DNA of 64,000 nucleotides from Streptomyces lichenis (GTDB lineage: Bacteria > Actinomycetota > Actinomycetes > Streptomycetales > Streptomycetaceae). The stretch is from positions 1-64,000 of the forward strand of contig NZ_JALPTH010000003.1 of the NCBI RefSeq assembly GCF_023218175.1, given 5' to 3'. Position 1 is the stretch's first letter; the number at the start of each line of letters is the position of its first letter. The notes beneath the pieces are model-generated. The model was not told the DNA's origin. It was given only the letters and a program-made list of their open reading frames with translations, and did not search any database. Position numbers and translations under genes: made by a program. This document shows positions 24,802 through 33,782 of this stretch, in pieces.

Positions 24802-27800
24802 TGCCCGACTGGGGACCCGTCGGGGACTTCACCGGCAAGCTGGTGGACAAGGCCGTCGACACCGTCGACCGGGGCATCGACAAGGGCAAAAAGGTCGTCG
24901 GCGAGGGGGTCGACTGGACCACGGACAAGGTCGGCGGCGGGCTGCGCCACTACGGCCACGACGCGGTCGCGGAGGTGGTCGAGGACTGGGGCGACGAGAC
25001 CGCCTCCTCGCTCGGCGCCGCGGTCGGTGAGAAGCAGCTCGGCCAGAGCGAGGACCCGAAGGACCTGATCCACGGGAAGGCGGAGAAGATCACCGCCACC
25101 GTGCGGAACCTGCGGGACTTCCAGCGCGCCTACGACCTGGTGGGCGCCGGGATGAGGAAGCTCGACCCCGGCGGCTGGAAGGGTGAGGCCGCCGGCGCCT
25201 TCCGGGAGAAGTTCCAGCCTCTGCCGGCGGACTGGCTGCGCGCCGCCGACGCCTTCGGGGACGCCGCCGACGCGCTGGACACCTACGCCGCGGCGGTCAC
25301 CGGCGCCCAGGGCAAGGCCAGGGAGGCCATCGCCCTGTACAAGGAGGGCCGGCAGCAGAGCGAGGCCGCGGTCACCGCGTACAACAAGAAGGTCGACGCC
25401 TACAACGCGGCGCGCGACGGTGACGACCCGCTGCCCCGTCCGGGCGAGTTCTCCGATCCGGGCAAGGGGAAACTGGAGCAGGCGCAGGAGGTGCTGACGG
25501 CCGCCCGGCGGGCGCGCGACGAGGCGGCCGAGACGGCCGAATCCGCGGTCACGGCGGCGATGGCGCACGCGCCGAAGGAGCCGACCGGTCTCGAGAAGCT
25601 GAAGCTGGACTTCCTGGACCAGAACATCAGCCTCGGCGTGGAGAGCACACACCTGCTCGGCGGTGTCGCGAAGGGTACGGCCGGGCTGGTCACCTTCGTA
25701 CGCTCCCTCAACCCCTACGACGCCTACAACGTGACCCACCCGGCCGAGTACGCCAAGGGCGTCAACACCACGCTCGCCGGGCTGGTGTCGACCGCCGCCA
25801 ACCCGGACCGGGCGCTGAAGAACTCCTGGGAGGCGGCCAAGAGCGACCCGCTGGAGTTCGGGGGCCGGCTGCTGCCGGAGGCGGTGGGGCCGAAGGGGCT
25901 GGGCGTGGTGCGCGGGGGCGCGCGCACGGTGGTCAACTCGGCGGGGCATGTGGCGAACGTGCCGAGCCCCCGGGGCCGCCTTCCGGAGGGCCATGCCGCG
26001 GAGAAGCCCTACACGGTGCAGCCCCCCGTGGAGACGCCGTTCACGGGGAAGTCCCACCCGCCCCTCCCGGACAAGGTCTCTCCCGCCCGGGCAGGGGTCG
26101 AGGAGCCGCACAATCCCTCCCGGACCGAGGACTCCGTCGTCTCCAAGGACTCGGATCCGATCGACTTCGCGTCCGGGGCGATGTACCTGCCGCAGACGGA
26201 CGTCGTACTGCCGGGCCTGCTGCCCCTCGTCTTCCGCCGCCGTGTCGCCTCGGACTACCGGGCCGGCCGCTGGTTCGGCCCGTCGTGGTCCTCGACCGCC
26301 GACGAGCGGCTGGAGATCGACTCGGAAGGGATCGTCCACGTCCGCGAGGACGGCCTGCTGCTCGCCTATCCGCACCCCGCGACCGGCGTACCGGTGCTGC
26401 CGAGTCACGGTCCGCGATGGCCGCTGGACCGCTCCCCGGACGGCGACTACACCGTCCTGGACCCGATCAGCGGGCAGGTGCGGCGGTTCAGCCCGCACGG
26501 CGAGGACCAAGCCCTGCTCACCCGGGTCGACGACCGCAACGGCAACTGGATCGCCTTCGATCATGACGAGGCCGGCGCCCCGGTGGCCATCGTCCACCAC
26601 GGCGGCTACCACCTCCGGCTCACCACCGCGGACGGCCGCGTCACCGCGCTGCACCTGGTGGGTGGGGCGGCGGACGGCGGCGACCAGGAGCTCCTGCGCT
26701 ACGGCTACACCGGCGGCCACCTCACCGAGGTGGTCAACTCCTCCGGCCTGCCCCTGCGGTTCGCCTACGACGACCGCGGTCGGGTCACCTCGTGGACGGA
26801 CACCAACGGCAGCCGGTACGACTACGTCTACGACGAGCAGGACCGCTGCATCGCCGAGGGCGGCGCGGCCGGCCATATGGCACTACGCGTCTCCTACGAC
26901 GGTGTCGACGAGGAGACCGGGTACCGGGTCACCACGACCACCACCCCTTCCGGGGCCGTCAACCGGTTCGTCGTCAACGACTCCCACCAAGTGGTGCGGA
27001 TCGTCGACCCGGTGGGCGCGGTGACGGCGTTCGAACGCGACCACCGCAACCGGTTGGTCAGCGAGACCGACCCGCTGGGCCGTACCACCCGCTTCGACTA
27101 CGACGAGGCGGGACGGCTGCTGAGCGCCACACGGCCGGACGGCCGGAGCATGACGGTGGAGTACGACGCGCTCGGGTGGCCCGTGCGCGTGACGCACCCG
27201 GACCGTACGGTCGTCCGCCACAGCTACGACGAGCGGGGCAACCGCACCGCCACCACCGACACCAGCGGCAACATCACCCACTACTCCTACGACGAGGCCG
27301 GACGCCTGCGGTCGGTCACCGACCCGCTCGGCCACACCACCCACGTCGAGTGCGACCCGGCCGGTCTGCCGCTGCGCCTGACCGACCCGCTCGGCGCGAC
27401 CACCCTGGTGGACCGGGACCGCTTCGGCCGGCCCACCACCCTCACCGACGCGCTCGGCGCCGTGACCCGGATGGAGTGGACGGTCGAGGGCAGGCCCGCC
27501 CGCCGGGTGGACGCCGACGGCGCGGAGCAGTCCTGGACCTACGACGGGGAGGGGAACTGCCTCGCGCACACCGACGCCCTCGGACAGGTCTCGCGGTTCG
27601 AGTACACCCACTTCGACCTGCTGACCGCCCGGACCGGACCGGACGGGGTGCGCTACGAGTTCGGCCACGACCACGAACTGCGGCTGACGCAGGTCCGCAA
27701 CCCGCAGGGCCTGAGCTGGGATTACGGCTACGACGCGGCCGGGCGGCTGGTCTCGGAGACGGACTTCGACGGCCGGGCGCTGGTGTACGAGCGGGACGCC

Positions 27801-29669
27801 GCGGGTCGTCTGACCTCGCGCACGGACGCCCTCGGGCAGACCACCCGCTACGAGCGGGACGACCTGGACCGGGTGATCCGCAAGGACGCCGCCGGAGCCG
27901 TCACCACCTATGCGTACGACGTCTTCGACCAGCTCGCCGAGGCGGTGAACGGCGACGCCCGGGTCACCCGCCTCCGCGACCGGTACGGACGCCTGCTCGG
28001 CGAGACGGTCGACGGCCGCGTCCTCTCCTACACCCTTGACGGGCTGGGCCGGCGCACCGGCCGTACCACGCCCACGGGCGCCGTGAGCTCCTGGAGCCAC
28101 GACGCCACCGGACGCCGCTCCTCCTATACGGCCTCCGGCCGGACCCTCACCTTCGAGCGGGACGCGGCCGGTCAGGAGAGCGCCCGCCACATCGGCGACG
28201 CCGTCTCCCTCGCCAGCACCTACGACCCGCTGGGCCGGCTGACCAGCCAGCAGGTCACCGGCGCCGGCCGCGCCATCCAGCGCCGCGACTACGCCTACCG
28301 GGCCGACGGCCACCTCACCGCGCTCACCGACCAGCTGACCGGCACCCGCACCTTCGACCTCGACCCGGTGGGCCGGGTCACCGCCGTGCACGCGGCCGGC
28401 TGGAGCGAGCGCTACGCCTACGACGCGGCGGGCAACCAGACCCACGCCTCCTGGCCCGCCTCCCACCCCGGCCAGGAGGCCGTCGGCAGCCGCGACTACA
28501 CCGGCACCGCCCTCACCCGGGCCGGCGGCGTCCGCTACGAGCACGACGGCCTCGGCCGCGTCACCCTCCGCCAGAAGACCCGCCTCTCCCGCAAGCCGGA
28601 CACCTGGCGCTACACCTGGGACGCCGAGGACCGCCTCCGCTCGGTAAGGACCCCGGACGGCACCCTCTGGCGCTACACCTACGACCCCCTCGGCCGCCGC
28701 ACTTCCAAGCAGCGCATGGCCGCCGACGGCACGACGGTCGCCGAGTGGACCACCTTCACCTGGGACGGCACCACCCTCTGCGAGCAGACCACGGTCGCGG
28801 CCGAAGTCCCCCGCCCGGTGACCCTGACCTGGGACCACGACGGCCTGCGCCCCCTCACCCAGACGGAGCGCCTGCTCCCCGCGGACCCCTCCCAGGAGGC
28901 GGTGGACGAGCGGTTCTTCGCCATCGTCACCGACCTGGTCGGCACACCGTGCGAACTGCTGGACGAGGCCGGTGACATCGCCTGGCGGGCACGCGGCACG
29001 CTGTGGGGGACGACGGCGTGGGCGGCGGACAGCACGACGTACACGCCGCTGCGGTTCCCGGGGCAGTACTTCGACCCGGAGACGGGGCTGCATTACAACT
29101 ACTTCCGGCATTACGACCCGGAGGCCGCCACCTTCCTCGCACCTGACCCGCTGGGGCTCGCCGCCGCCCCGAACCCCACCGCTTATGTCGTCAATCCACA
29201 GGCGCAGGTCGACCCCTTGGGTCTTGCTCCGTGCCCGCCGGAGGGTGCGCTGTCCGGGGCCGGTACGCCGATGGACTCCTTCCTTGCGAGCGGAGCCACG
29301 GTCCGGCACACAGAGACGGCGACCGCCATCGGCGACGACTTCAACACCTTGCAGAACCTCCTACGCTCAAAGGGAGCCGCCGGCCACGACGTCATCGTGC
29401 ATGGGGACGACATGGGCCACTTCCGCGTGGATGGAATGATCACCCATCCGCAGCAGATCGCAGACGCCATCCTGGAGAATCCGCACTACGGGGGCGGGCC
29501 CATTCAACTCGTCACATGTCACGGAGCAATTGCAGCCGCTCGGGAATTGTCCGAGATACTCGGGGTGGAAGTTCGACACGCCAGTCCGCACATGGTGGAC
29601 CTCGATCCGCGAACGGGACTCGTGAGAGAGTGGCCGAACGGTCCGCGCGGAAATCCCATAGTAAAGTAG
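24801..29669 (+). CDS. RHS-repeat polymorphic toxin with WXG-like N-terminus and a novel C-terminal tip
   Basis: A 1622-residue protein. Residues 1-280: helical WXG-like region with the W-x-G turn GGWKGEAA near 130, typical of type VII-linked toxins; no Sec/Tat signal. Residues about 440-560: DUF6531 (DPIDFASGAMYLPQTDV). Residues 560-1400: many RHS/YD repeats (FDYDEAGRLLSATRPDG, YSYDEAGRLRSV). The RHS core ends at about 1419-1476 with GQYFDPETGLHYNYFRHYDP and DPLGLAP. The variable tip (about 1477-1622) has VIVHGDD (His1534) and IQLVTCHGA (Cys1573), the strand-HG and strand-C-x-G pattern of clan CD cysteine peptidases. The tip's last 60 codons are richer in A/T third positions than the RHS body. 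GGGGGGAGAG precedes ATG 24801. Confidence 0.92.
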   Translation: MPDWGPVGDFTGKLVDKAVDTVDRGIDKGKKVVGEGVDWTTDKVGGGLRHYGHDAVAEVVEDWGDETASSLGAAVGEKQLGQSEDPKDLIHGKAEKITATVRNLRDFQRAYDLVGAGMRKLDPGGWKGEAAGAFREKFQPLPADWLRAADAFGDAADALDTYAAAVTGAQGKAREAIALYKEGRQQSEAAVTAYNKKVDAYNAARDGDDPLPRPGEFSDPGKGKLEQAQEVLTAARRARDEAAETAESAVTAAMAHAPKEPTGLEKLKLDFLDQNISLGVESTHLLGGVAKGTAGLVTFVRSLNPYDAYNVTHPAEYAKGVNTTLAGLVSTAANPDRALKNSWEAAKSDPLEFGGRLLPEAVGPKGLGVVRGGARTVVNSAGHVANVPSPRGRLPEGHAAEKPYTVQPPVETPFTGKSHPPLPDKVSPARAGVEEPHNPSRTEDSVVSKDSDPIDFASGAMYLPQTDVVLPGLLPLVFRRRVASDYRAGRWFGPSWSSTADERLEIDSEGIVHVREDGLLLAYPHPATGVPVLPSHGPRWPLDRSPDGDYTVLDPISGQVRRFSPHGEDQALLTRVDDRNGNWIAFDHDEAGAPVAIVHHGGYHLRLTTADGRVTALHLVGGAADGGDQELLRYGYTGGHLTEVVNSSGLPLRFAYDDRGRVTSWTDTNGSRYDYVYDEQDRCIAEGGAAGHMALRVSYDGVDEETGYRVTTTTTPSGAVNRFVVNDSHQVVRIVDPVGAVTAFERDHRNRLVSETDPLGRTTRFDYDEAGRLLSATRPDGRSMTVEYDALGWPVRVTHPDRTVVRHSYDERGNRTATTDTSGNITHYSYDEAGRLRSVTDPLGHTTHVECDPAGLPLRLTDPLGATTLVDRDRFGRPTTLTDALGAVTRMEWTVEGRPARRVDADGAEQSWTYDGEGNCLAHTDALGQVSRFEYTHFDLLTARTGPDGVRYEFGHDHELRLTQVRNPQGLSWDYGYDAAGRLVSETDFDGRALVYERDAAGRLTSRTDALGQTTRYERDDLDRVIRKDAAGAVTTYAYDVFDQLAEAVNGDARVTRLRDRYGRLLGETVDGRVLSYTLDGLGRRTGRTTPTGAVSSWSHDATGRRSSYTASGRTLTFERDAAGQESARHIGDAVSLASTYDPLGRLTSQQVTGAGRAIQRRDYAYRADGHLTALTDQLTGTRTFDLDPVGRVTAVHAAGWSERYAYDAAGNQTHASWPASHPGQEAVGSRDYTGTALTRAGGVRYEHDGLGRVTLRQKTRLSRKPDTWRYTWDAEDRLRSVRTPDGTLWRYTYDPLGRRTSKQRMAADGTTVAEWTTFTWDGTTLCEQTTVAAEVPRPVTLTWDHDGLRPLTQTERLLPADPSQEAVDERFFAIVTDLVGTPCELLDEAGDIAWRARGTLWGTTAWAADSTTYTPLRFPGQYFDPETGLHYNYFRHYDPEAATFLAPDPLGLAAAPNPTAYVVNPQAQVDPLGLAPCPPEGALSGAGTPMDSFLASGATVRHTETATAIGDDFNTLQNLLRSKGAAGHDVIVHGDDMGHFRVDGMITHPQQIADAILENPHYGGGPIQLVTCHGAIAAARELSEILGVEVRHASPHMVDLDPRTGLVREWPNGPRGNPIVK

Positions 29670-29700
29670 CCCATCCACGCCGCAACCAACCGGAGAGACA

Positions 29701-30105
29701 GTGAGAGAAGTACGGCCGCTTGGAATTCTGAGCCATTTGGAAGGACAAGAGGAGTACGCACTGAGAAGGAGCGAGCTGCTCAGCAAGGTCAATGAGCTGG
29801 ACGGCGAAGAAAGACAGCTGATCGCCTCGTACATGCGCAAGGGGACTATCATCCTCGCCTTCATGGAGTACACGACCGACATCATCGCAGCGAAATTCGG
29901 AACATCCGGCGGAAGCGGTATCCTCAGCGACGGGAACTACTTCTGGCGCGGTGACGCAGCTGATTACGTGGAAAAGTACGGGATCTCGCCGGGAGACGAA
30001 TTCCTTGAGAGCGTGCTGGACAAGGAAGGCACCCCGCCCACTCTCACGAAGGAAGAGGTCCTGGAGATTGACGACTATTTCGTTTTCATGCGGGACAGTC
30101 AGTAG
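29701..30105 (+). CDS. Putative immunity protein for the RHS toxin
   Basis: A 134-residue soluble protein 31 bp after the toxin stop, on the same strand, with GGAGAG 5 nt before GTG 29701. It has acidic helices (LRRSELLSKVNELDGEERQLIASYMRKG) and a mixed C-terminal part (YFWRGDAADYVEKYGISPGDEFLESVLDKEG, ending DDYFVFMRDSQ). I recognise no family. Its much lower GC content and A/T-ending codons compared with flanking genes point to recent acquisition together with the toxin tip. Position, size and acidity match the usual cognate immunity gene of a polymorphic toxin; function is inferred. Confidence 0.72.
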   Translation: MREVRPLGILSHLEGQEEYALRRSELLSKVNELDGEERQLIASYMRKGTIILAFMEYTTDIIAAKFGTSGGSGILSDGNYFWRGDAADYVEKYGISPGDEFLESVLDKEGTPPTLTKEEVLEIDDYFVFMRDSQ

Positions 30106-30109
30106 CGGG

Positions 30110-30349
30110 CAGCCAAGCGCGCAGCGAGGGACTCGTCCATGCCGAGCCTTGCGCCTCGGGGCCACTGTCGCCGGGCTCCCAGGTGACGTGGAAGCGGTCG
30201 GTGCCTCGGGCTCGGAGTTCGGCGGAGACGGCTTCGACGGCACAGGAGCCGTAGCCCTTGCCCTGTTCGTCGGCCGCGATGTTCAGGCGCCAGAGGCCGG
30301 AGCGGGTGTGGCCCGACCCGCCTCCTTCCAGTCGGCGTCCGGGAAGGCC
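30110..30349 (-). pseudogene. Truncated GNAT acetyltransferase remnant
   Basis: The minus strand between the toxin-immunity cassette and the TIM-barrel gene encodes GLWRLNIAADEQGKGYGSCAV then EAVSAELRARGTDRFHVTWEPG. This is the acetyl-CoA-binding motif A (Q-G-K-G-Y-G) and following helix/strand of a GNAT. The N-terminal half has no open frame or start, and the C-terminal motif B region is lost. Codons are GC-rich like the core genome. It looks like a gene truncated when the toxin cassette arrived. Confidence 0.6.
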
Positions 30350-30350
30350 C

Positions 30351-31193
30351 TCAGGATTCGAAGACCTCTTCTACGTACCGCTGGGCCGTCTCGGCCAGGA
30401 CCTCGGTGCCGTTCCGGGCCCACAGGTCGTCGTTGAAGAGCTCGACCTCGATGGGGCCGGTGTAGCCGGCCGCGTCGACCAGGCGGCGCCAGGCGCGGAG
30501 GTCGACGCAGCCGTCACCGAGTTGGCCGCGGCCGGTGAGGACGCCGGCCGGGAGGGGGACGGTCCAGTCGGCGAGCTGGAAGGAGTGGATACGGCCCTGG
30601 GCGCCCGCCCGGGCCACGGCGGCGGGCGCGCGGTCGTCCCACCAGACGTGGTAGGTGTCCACGACCACGCCGACCTGCGAGGCGGGGAAGGGCTCGGCCA
30701 GGGCGAGGGCCTGGTCCAGGGTGGAGACGGCGCAGCGGTCGGCCGCGTACATGGGGTGCAGCGGTTCGATGGCCAGTCGGATGCCCCGTTCGCCGGCGTA
30801 GGGGGCGAGTTCGGCGAGGGCGTCGGCGATACGGGAGCGGGCGGAGGCCAGGTCGCGGCCACCGGGCGGCAGTCCGCCGGAGACCAGGACGAGGGTGTCG
30901 GTGCCGAGGGTCGCGGCCTCGTCGATGGCGGCCCGGTTGTCGTCCAGGGGGGAGGCGGTCGTGGTGAAGAAGCCGCCGCGGCAGAGGGTGGTGACGGTCA
31001 GCCCGGCGTCCCGCACCAGCTTGGCGGCGGCCTCCAACCCGTACGAGTGGACCGGTTCGCGCCACAGGCCGACGCCGGGGATGCCGAGGCGGACGCAGGC
31101 TTCGGTGAGGGCGGGCAGGGGCAGTTGCTTCACGGTCATCTGGTTGATGCTGAAGCGGGAGAGGGCTGAGGAGGGAGGGGCGGAGGCGGTCAC
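30351..31193 (-). CDS. Sugar phosphate isomerase/epimerase (TIM barrel), operon with DUF993 gene
   Basis: A 280-residue xylose-isomerase-like TIM barrel (AP endonuclease 2 superfamily). Seen: FSINQMTVKQLPLPALTEACVRLGIPGVGLWR at the first strands, IRLAIEPLHPMYAADRC (metal-binding Glu), VGVVVDTYHVWWDD (His/Asp ligands) and IEVELFND near the end. It probably isomerises or epimerises a keto-sugar made by the neighbouring dehydrogenase. GTG 31193 overlaps the DUF993 stop (GTGA), so the three genes form one coupled operon. Confidence 0.87.
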   Translation of the reverse strand: MTASAPPSSALSRFSINQMTVKQLPLPALTEACVRLGIPGVGLWREPVHSYGLEAAAKLVRDAGLTVTTLCRGGFFTTTASPLDDNRAAIDEAATLGTDTLVLVSGGLPPGGRDLASARSRIADALAELAPYAGERGIRLAIEPLHPMYAADRCAVSTLDQALALAEPFPASQVGVVVDTYHVWWDDRAPAAVARAGAQGRIHSFQLADWTVPLPAGVLTGRGQLGDGCVDLRAWRRLVDAAGYTGPIEVELFNDDLWARNGTEVLAETAQRYVEEVFES

Positions 31194-32410
31194 TGGGGGA
31201 CTCCGTGGACGGTGAGGAGGGCGCGCATCCGGTGCTCGGCGAGGGCCGGGTCGGGGAACAGGCCGAGGCGGTCCGCCAGTTCGTAGGCGCGGGCGAGGTG
31301 CGGGAGGGAGCGGGCCGACTGGAGTCCGCCGACCATGGTGAAGTGCTCCTGGTGCCCGGCCAGCCAGGCGAGGAGGACGACTCCGGTCTTGTAGTAGCGG
31401 GTGGGGGCGGCGAAGAGGTGCCGGGAGAGTTCGACCGTCGGGTCCAGGACTGTCCGGAAGCCGGCGCGGTCGCCGGTGTCGAGGAGGCGTACGGCCTCGG
31501 CGGCCAGCGGGCCGATGGGGTCGAAGATGCCGAGCAGGGCGTGGCTGAAACGGGCCCCGGGGGTGGACGGGTCGTCGCCCGCGATGAGTTCGGGGTAGTG
31601 GAAGTCGTCGCCGGTGTAGCAGCGGACGCCTTCGGGGAGGCGGCGGCGGAGGTCCACTTCGCGGTCGGCGTCGAGGAGGGAGACCTTCACCCCGTCGACC
31701 TTGTCCGGGTGCGCGGCGATGACCTGGAGGAAGGTCTCGGTGGCGGCGTCGAGGTCGGAGGAGCCCCAGTAGCCGGTCAGGGCCGGGTCGAACATCGGGC
31801 CCAGCCAGTGCAGGATCACCGGTTCACGGGCCTGGCGGAGCAGTTCGCCGTAGACGGTGAGGTAGTCCTCGGGGCCGGTGGCGGTGGCGGCCAGGGCGCG
31901 GGAGGCCATCAGGATGGGCTGGGCGCCGGCGGACTCGATGTGCGCGAGCTGCTCCTCGTACGCCTTGCTCACCTCCGCGAGGGAGCTGGGCGGGGTGGTG
32001 AGCTGGTCCGTGCCGGCCCCGGCGGAGATCCGGCCGCCGCAGGCCCGCGCCTCGGCGGCGGAGCGGGTGATCAGCTCGGCGGCGCGCGGCCAGTCCAGTC
32101 CCATGCCGCGCTGGGCGGTGTCCATGGCCTCGGCGACCCCGAGCCCGTGTGCCCAGAGATGGCGGCGGAAGGCCAGGGTCGCGTCCCAGTCCAGGGCCGC
32201 GGGCCCGTCGGGGGTGGTGTCGGCGTACGGGTCGGCGACGACATGCGCGGCGGAGAAGACCGTACGGGAGGAGAGGGGCGGGGGCGGAGGTGGGGATTGC
32301 GACCCGGTGGTCGAGGAGGGGGGTGGGGACTGCGGCCGGGGGCGGGAGGAGAGGGCGGGGTGCGGGTCGGTACGGGGGTGGTAGCTGCCGTACGGGAGCT
32401 CGATGGTCAC
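31190..32410 (-). CDS. DUF993 protein, dihydrodipicolinate synthase/aldolase-like
   Basis: A 406-residue protein. After a Pro/Ser-rich insertion (residues 15-50) comes a TIM-barrel aldolase-like domain: FSAAHVVADPYADTTPDGPAALDWDATLAFRRHLW, GMGLDWPRAAELITRSAAEA, PVILHWLGPMFDPALTGYWG and DGVKVSLLDADREV, where the lysine in VKVSLLD sits where class I DapA-family enzymes carry the Schiff-base lysine. Family members are annotated as dihydrodipicolinate synthase-like, with no proven reaction that I know. GTG 32410 overlaps the dehydrogenase stop (GTGA). Together with the oxidoreductase and isomerase it may cleave an oxidised sugar. Confidence 0.85.
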   Translation of the reverse strand: MTIELPYGSYHPRTDPHPALSSRPRPQSPPPSSTTGSQSPPPPPPLSSRTVFSAAHVVADPYADTTPDGPAALDWDATLAFRRHLWAHGLGVAEAMDTAQRGMGLDWPRAAELITRSAAEARACGGRISAGAGTDQLTTPPSSLAEVSKAYEEQLAHIESAGAQPILMASRALAATATGPEDYLTVYGELLRQAREPVILHWLGPMFDPALTGYWGSSDLDAATETFLQVIAAHPDKVDGVKVSLLDADREVDLRRRLPEGVRCYTGDDFHYPELIAGDDPSTPGARFSHALLGIFDPIGPLAAEAVRLLDTGDRAGFRTVLDPTVELSRHLFAAPTRYYKTGVVLLAWLAGHQEHFTMVGGLQSARSLPHLARAYELADRLGLFPDPALAEHRMRALLTVHGVPQ

Positions 32411-33567
32411 AGGGACAGCTCCGGGACCTCGTGGCGGCGGCCCTCGGCCGAGGACTTCAGGCCCAGCTCGGCGAGCTGGACGCCCCGGGCGCCGGCGAGC
32501 AGGTCCCAGTGGTACGGCTCGTCCCGTACGACATGGCGCAGGAACAGCTCCCACTGCGCCTTGAAGCCGTTGTCGAACTCGGCGTTGTCCGGGACCTCCT
32601 GCCACTGGTCGCGGAAGGAGTGGCCGACCGGGAGGTCCGGGTTCCACACCGGCTTGGGGGTGGCCGAGCGGTGCTGCGCACGGCAGCCGCGCAGACCGGC
32701 GACGGCCGAGCCATGGGTGCCGTCCACCTGGAACTCGACCAGCTCGTCCCGGTGGACCCGGACCGCCCAGGAGGAGTTGATCTGCGCGGTGATCGGACCG
32801 TCCGGCCCGTCGATGCCGAAGATCCCGTACGCGGCGTCGTCGGCGGTGGCCGCGTACGGCTTGCCCTGCTCGTCCCAGCGCTCGGGCAGATGGGTGGCGA
32901 CCTGGGCGGTGACCGAGGTGACCCGGCCGAACAGCTCGTGCAGGACGTACTCCCAGTGCGGGAACATGTCCACGGCGATGCCGCCGCCGTCCTCGGCCCG
33001 GTAGTTCCAGGAGGGTCGCTGCGCCTCCTGCCAGTCGCCCTCGAAGACCCAGTAGCCGAACTCCCCGCGGACGGAGAGGATCCGGCCGAAGAAGCCGCCG
33101 TCGACCAGCCGCTTCAGCTTGAGCAGCCCGGGGAGGAAGAGCTTGTCCTGGACGACGCCGTGCTTGATCCCGGCGTCGCGGGCCAGCCGGGCCAGTTCCA
33201 GGGCGCCGGCCGTGTCGGAGGCGGTCGGCTTCTCGGTGTAGATGTGCTTGCCGGCCGCGATCGCCTTCTTCAGGGCCTCGGGGCGGGCGGCGGTGACCTG
33301 GGCGTCGAAGTAGACCTCGGTGCGCTCGTCGGCGAGCACGGCGTCGAGGTCGGTGGACCACTCGGTCAGCCCGTGCCACTCCGCGAGGGTGCGCAGCGCG
33401 TGCTCGCGCCGGCCGACCAGGACCGGCTCCGGCCACAGCACCTCCCCGTCGCCGAGGTCGAGGCCGCCCTGCTCGCGCAGGGCGAGGATCGAGCGGACCA
33501 GGTGCTGGCGGTAGCCCATGCGTCCGGTGACGCCGTTCATGGCGATGCGGATCGTTCTGCGGGTCAT
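32407..33567 (-). CDS. Gfo/Idh/MocA family oxidoreductase
   Basis: A 386-residue NAD(P)-dependent sugar dehydrogenase. It has an N-terminal Rossmann fold (IRIAMNGVTGRMGYRQHLVRS, an unusual glycine loop NGVTGRMG) with the family EKP motif in IYTEKPTASD, whose lysine is catalytic. The C-terminal domain includes GEFGYWVFEGDWQ and DMFPHWEYVLHELFG, the latter supplying the D-x-x-x-H-like catalytic pair. The substrate is unknown; relatives oxidise sugars, inositols and glycosides. First gene of a three-gene operon, 215 bp from the divergent LacI gene with a palindromic operator between. Confidence 0.9.
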   Translation of the reverse strand: MTRRTIRIAMNGVTGRMGYRQHLVRSILALREQGGLDLGDGEVLWPEPVLVGRREHALRTLAEWHGLTEWSTDLDAVLADERTEVYFDAQVTAARPEALKKAIAAGKHIYTEKPTASDTAGALELARLARDAGIKHGVVQDKLFLPGLLKLKRLVDGGFFGRILSVRGEFGYWVFEGDWQEAQRPSWNYRAEDGGGIAVDMFPHWEYVLHELFGRVTSVTAQVATHLPERWDEQGKPYAATADDAAYGIFGIDGPDGPITAQINSSWAVRVHRDELVEFQVDGTHGSAVAGLRGCRAQHRSATPKPVWNPDLPVGHSFRDQWQEVPDNAEFDNGFKAQWELFLRHVVRDEPYHWDLLAGARGVQLAELGLKSSAEGRRHEVPELSL

Positions 33568-33656
33568 GGCGTGCGTCCTCCGAGGGCGGTTGGGGGGAGT
33601 GATGAGGGGGCGGGGGGGCGGTGAGGTGGCTGTGGGCGAGGGAGAGGAGAGGAGAG

Positions 33657-33674
33657 ATAGAAAGCGCTTTCTAT
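33657..33674. promoter_or_regulatory. LacI-family operator, 18-bp perfect palindrome
   Basis: ATAGAAAGCGCTTTCTAT is perfectly symmetric and contains the central CG step typical of LacI-family operators. It lies between the divergent dehydrogenase operon and the lacI-type gene, 90 bp from the operon start, so the regulator probably represses the operon and possibly itself. Confidence 0.85.
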
Positions 33675-33782
33675 GGAGGGGAACGCTAGCCTGCGGACAA
33701 CGGCTCGGACAAGGGCCCCACCGGGTGACAGCCTTTTCCCACCTCGGTCGAGGGCTCCATCCCGCGAAAGAGAAGGAGCACG

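Noticed and set aside
26883..29309. Long minus-strand frame inside the RHS gene
   Set aside because: Repeated antisense of YD repeats gives an apparent Val/Gly-rich protein; it has no independent motifs.
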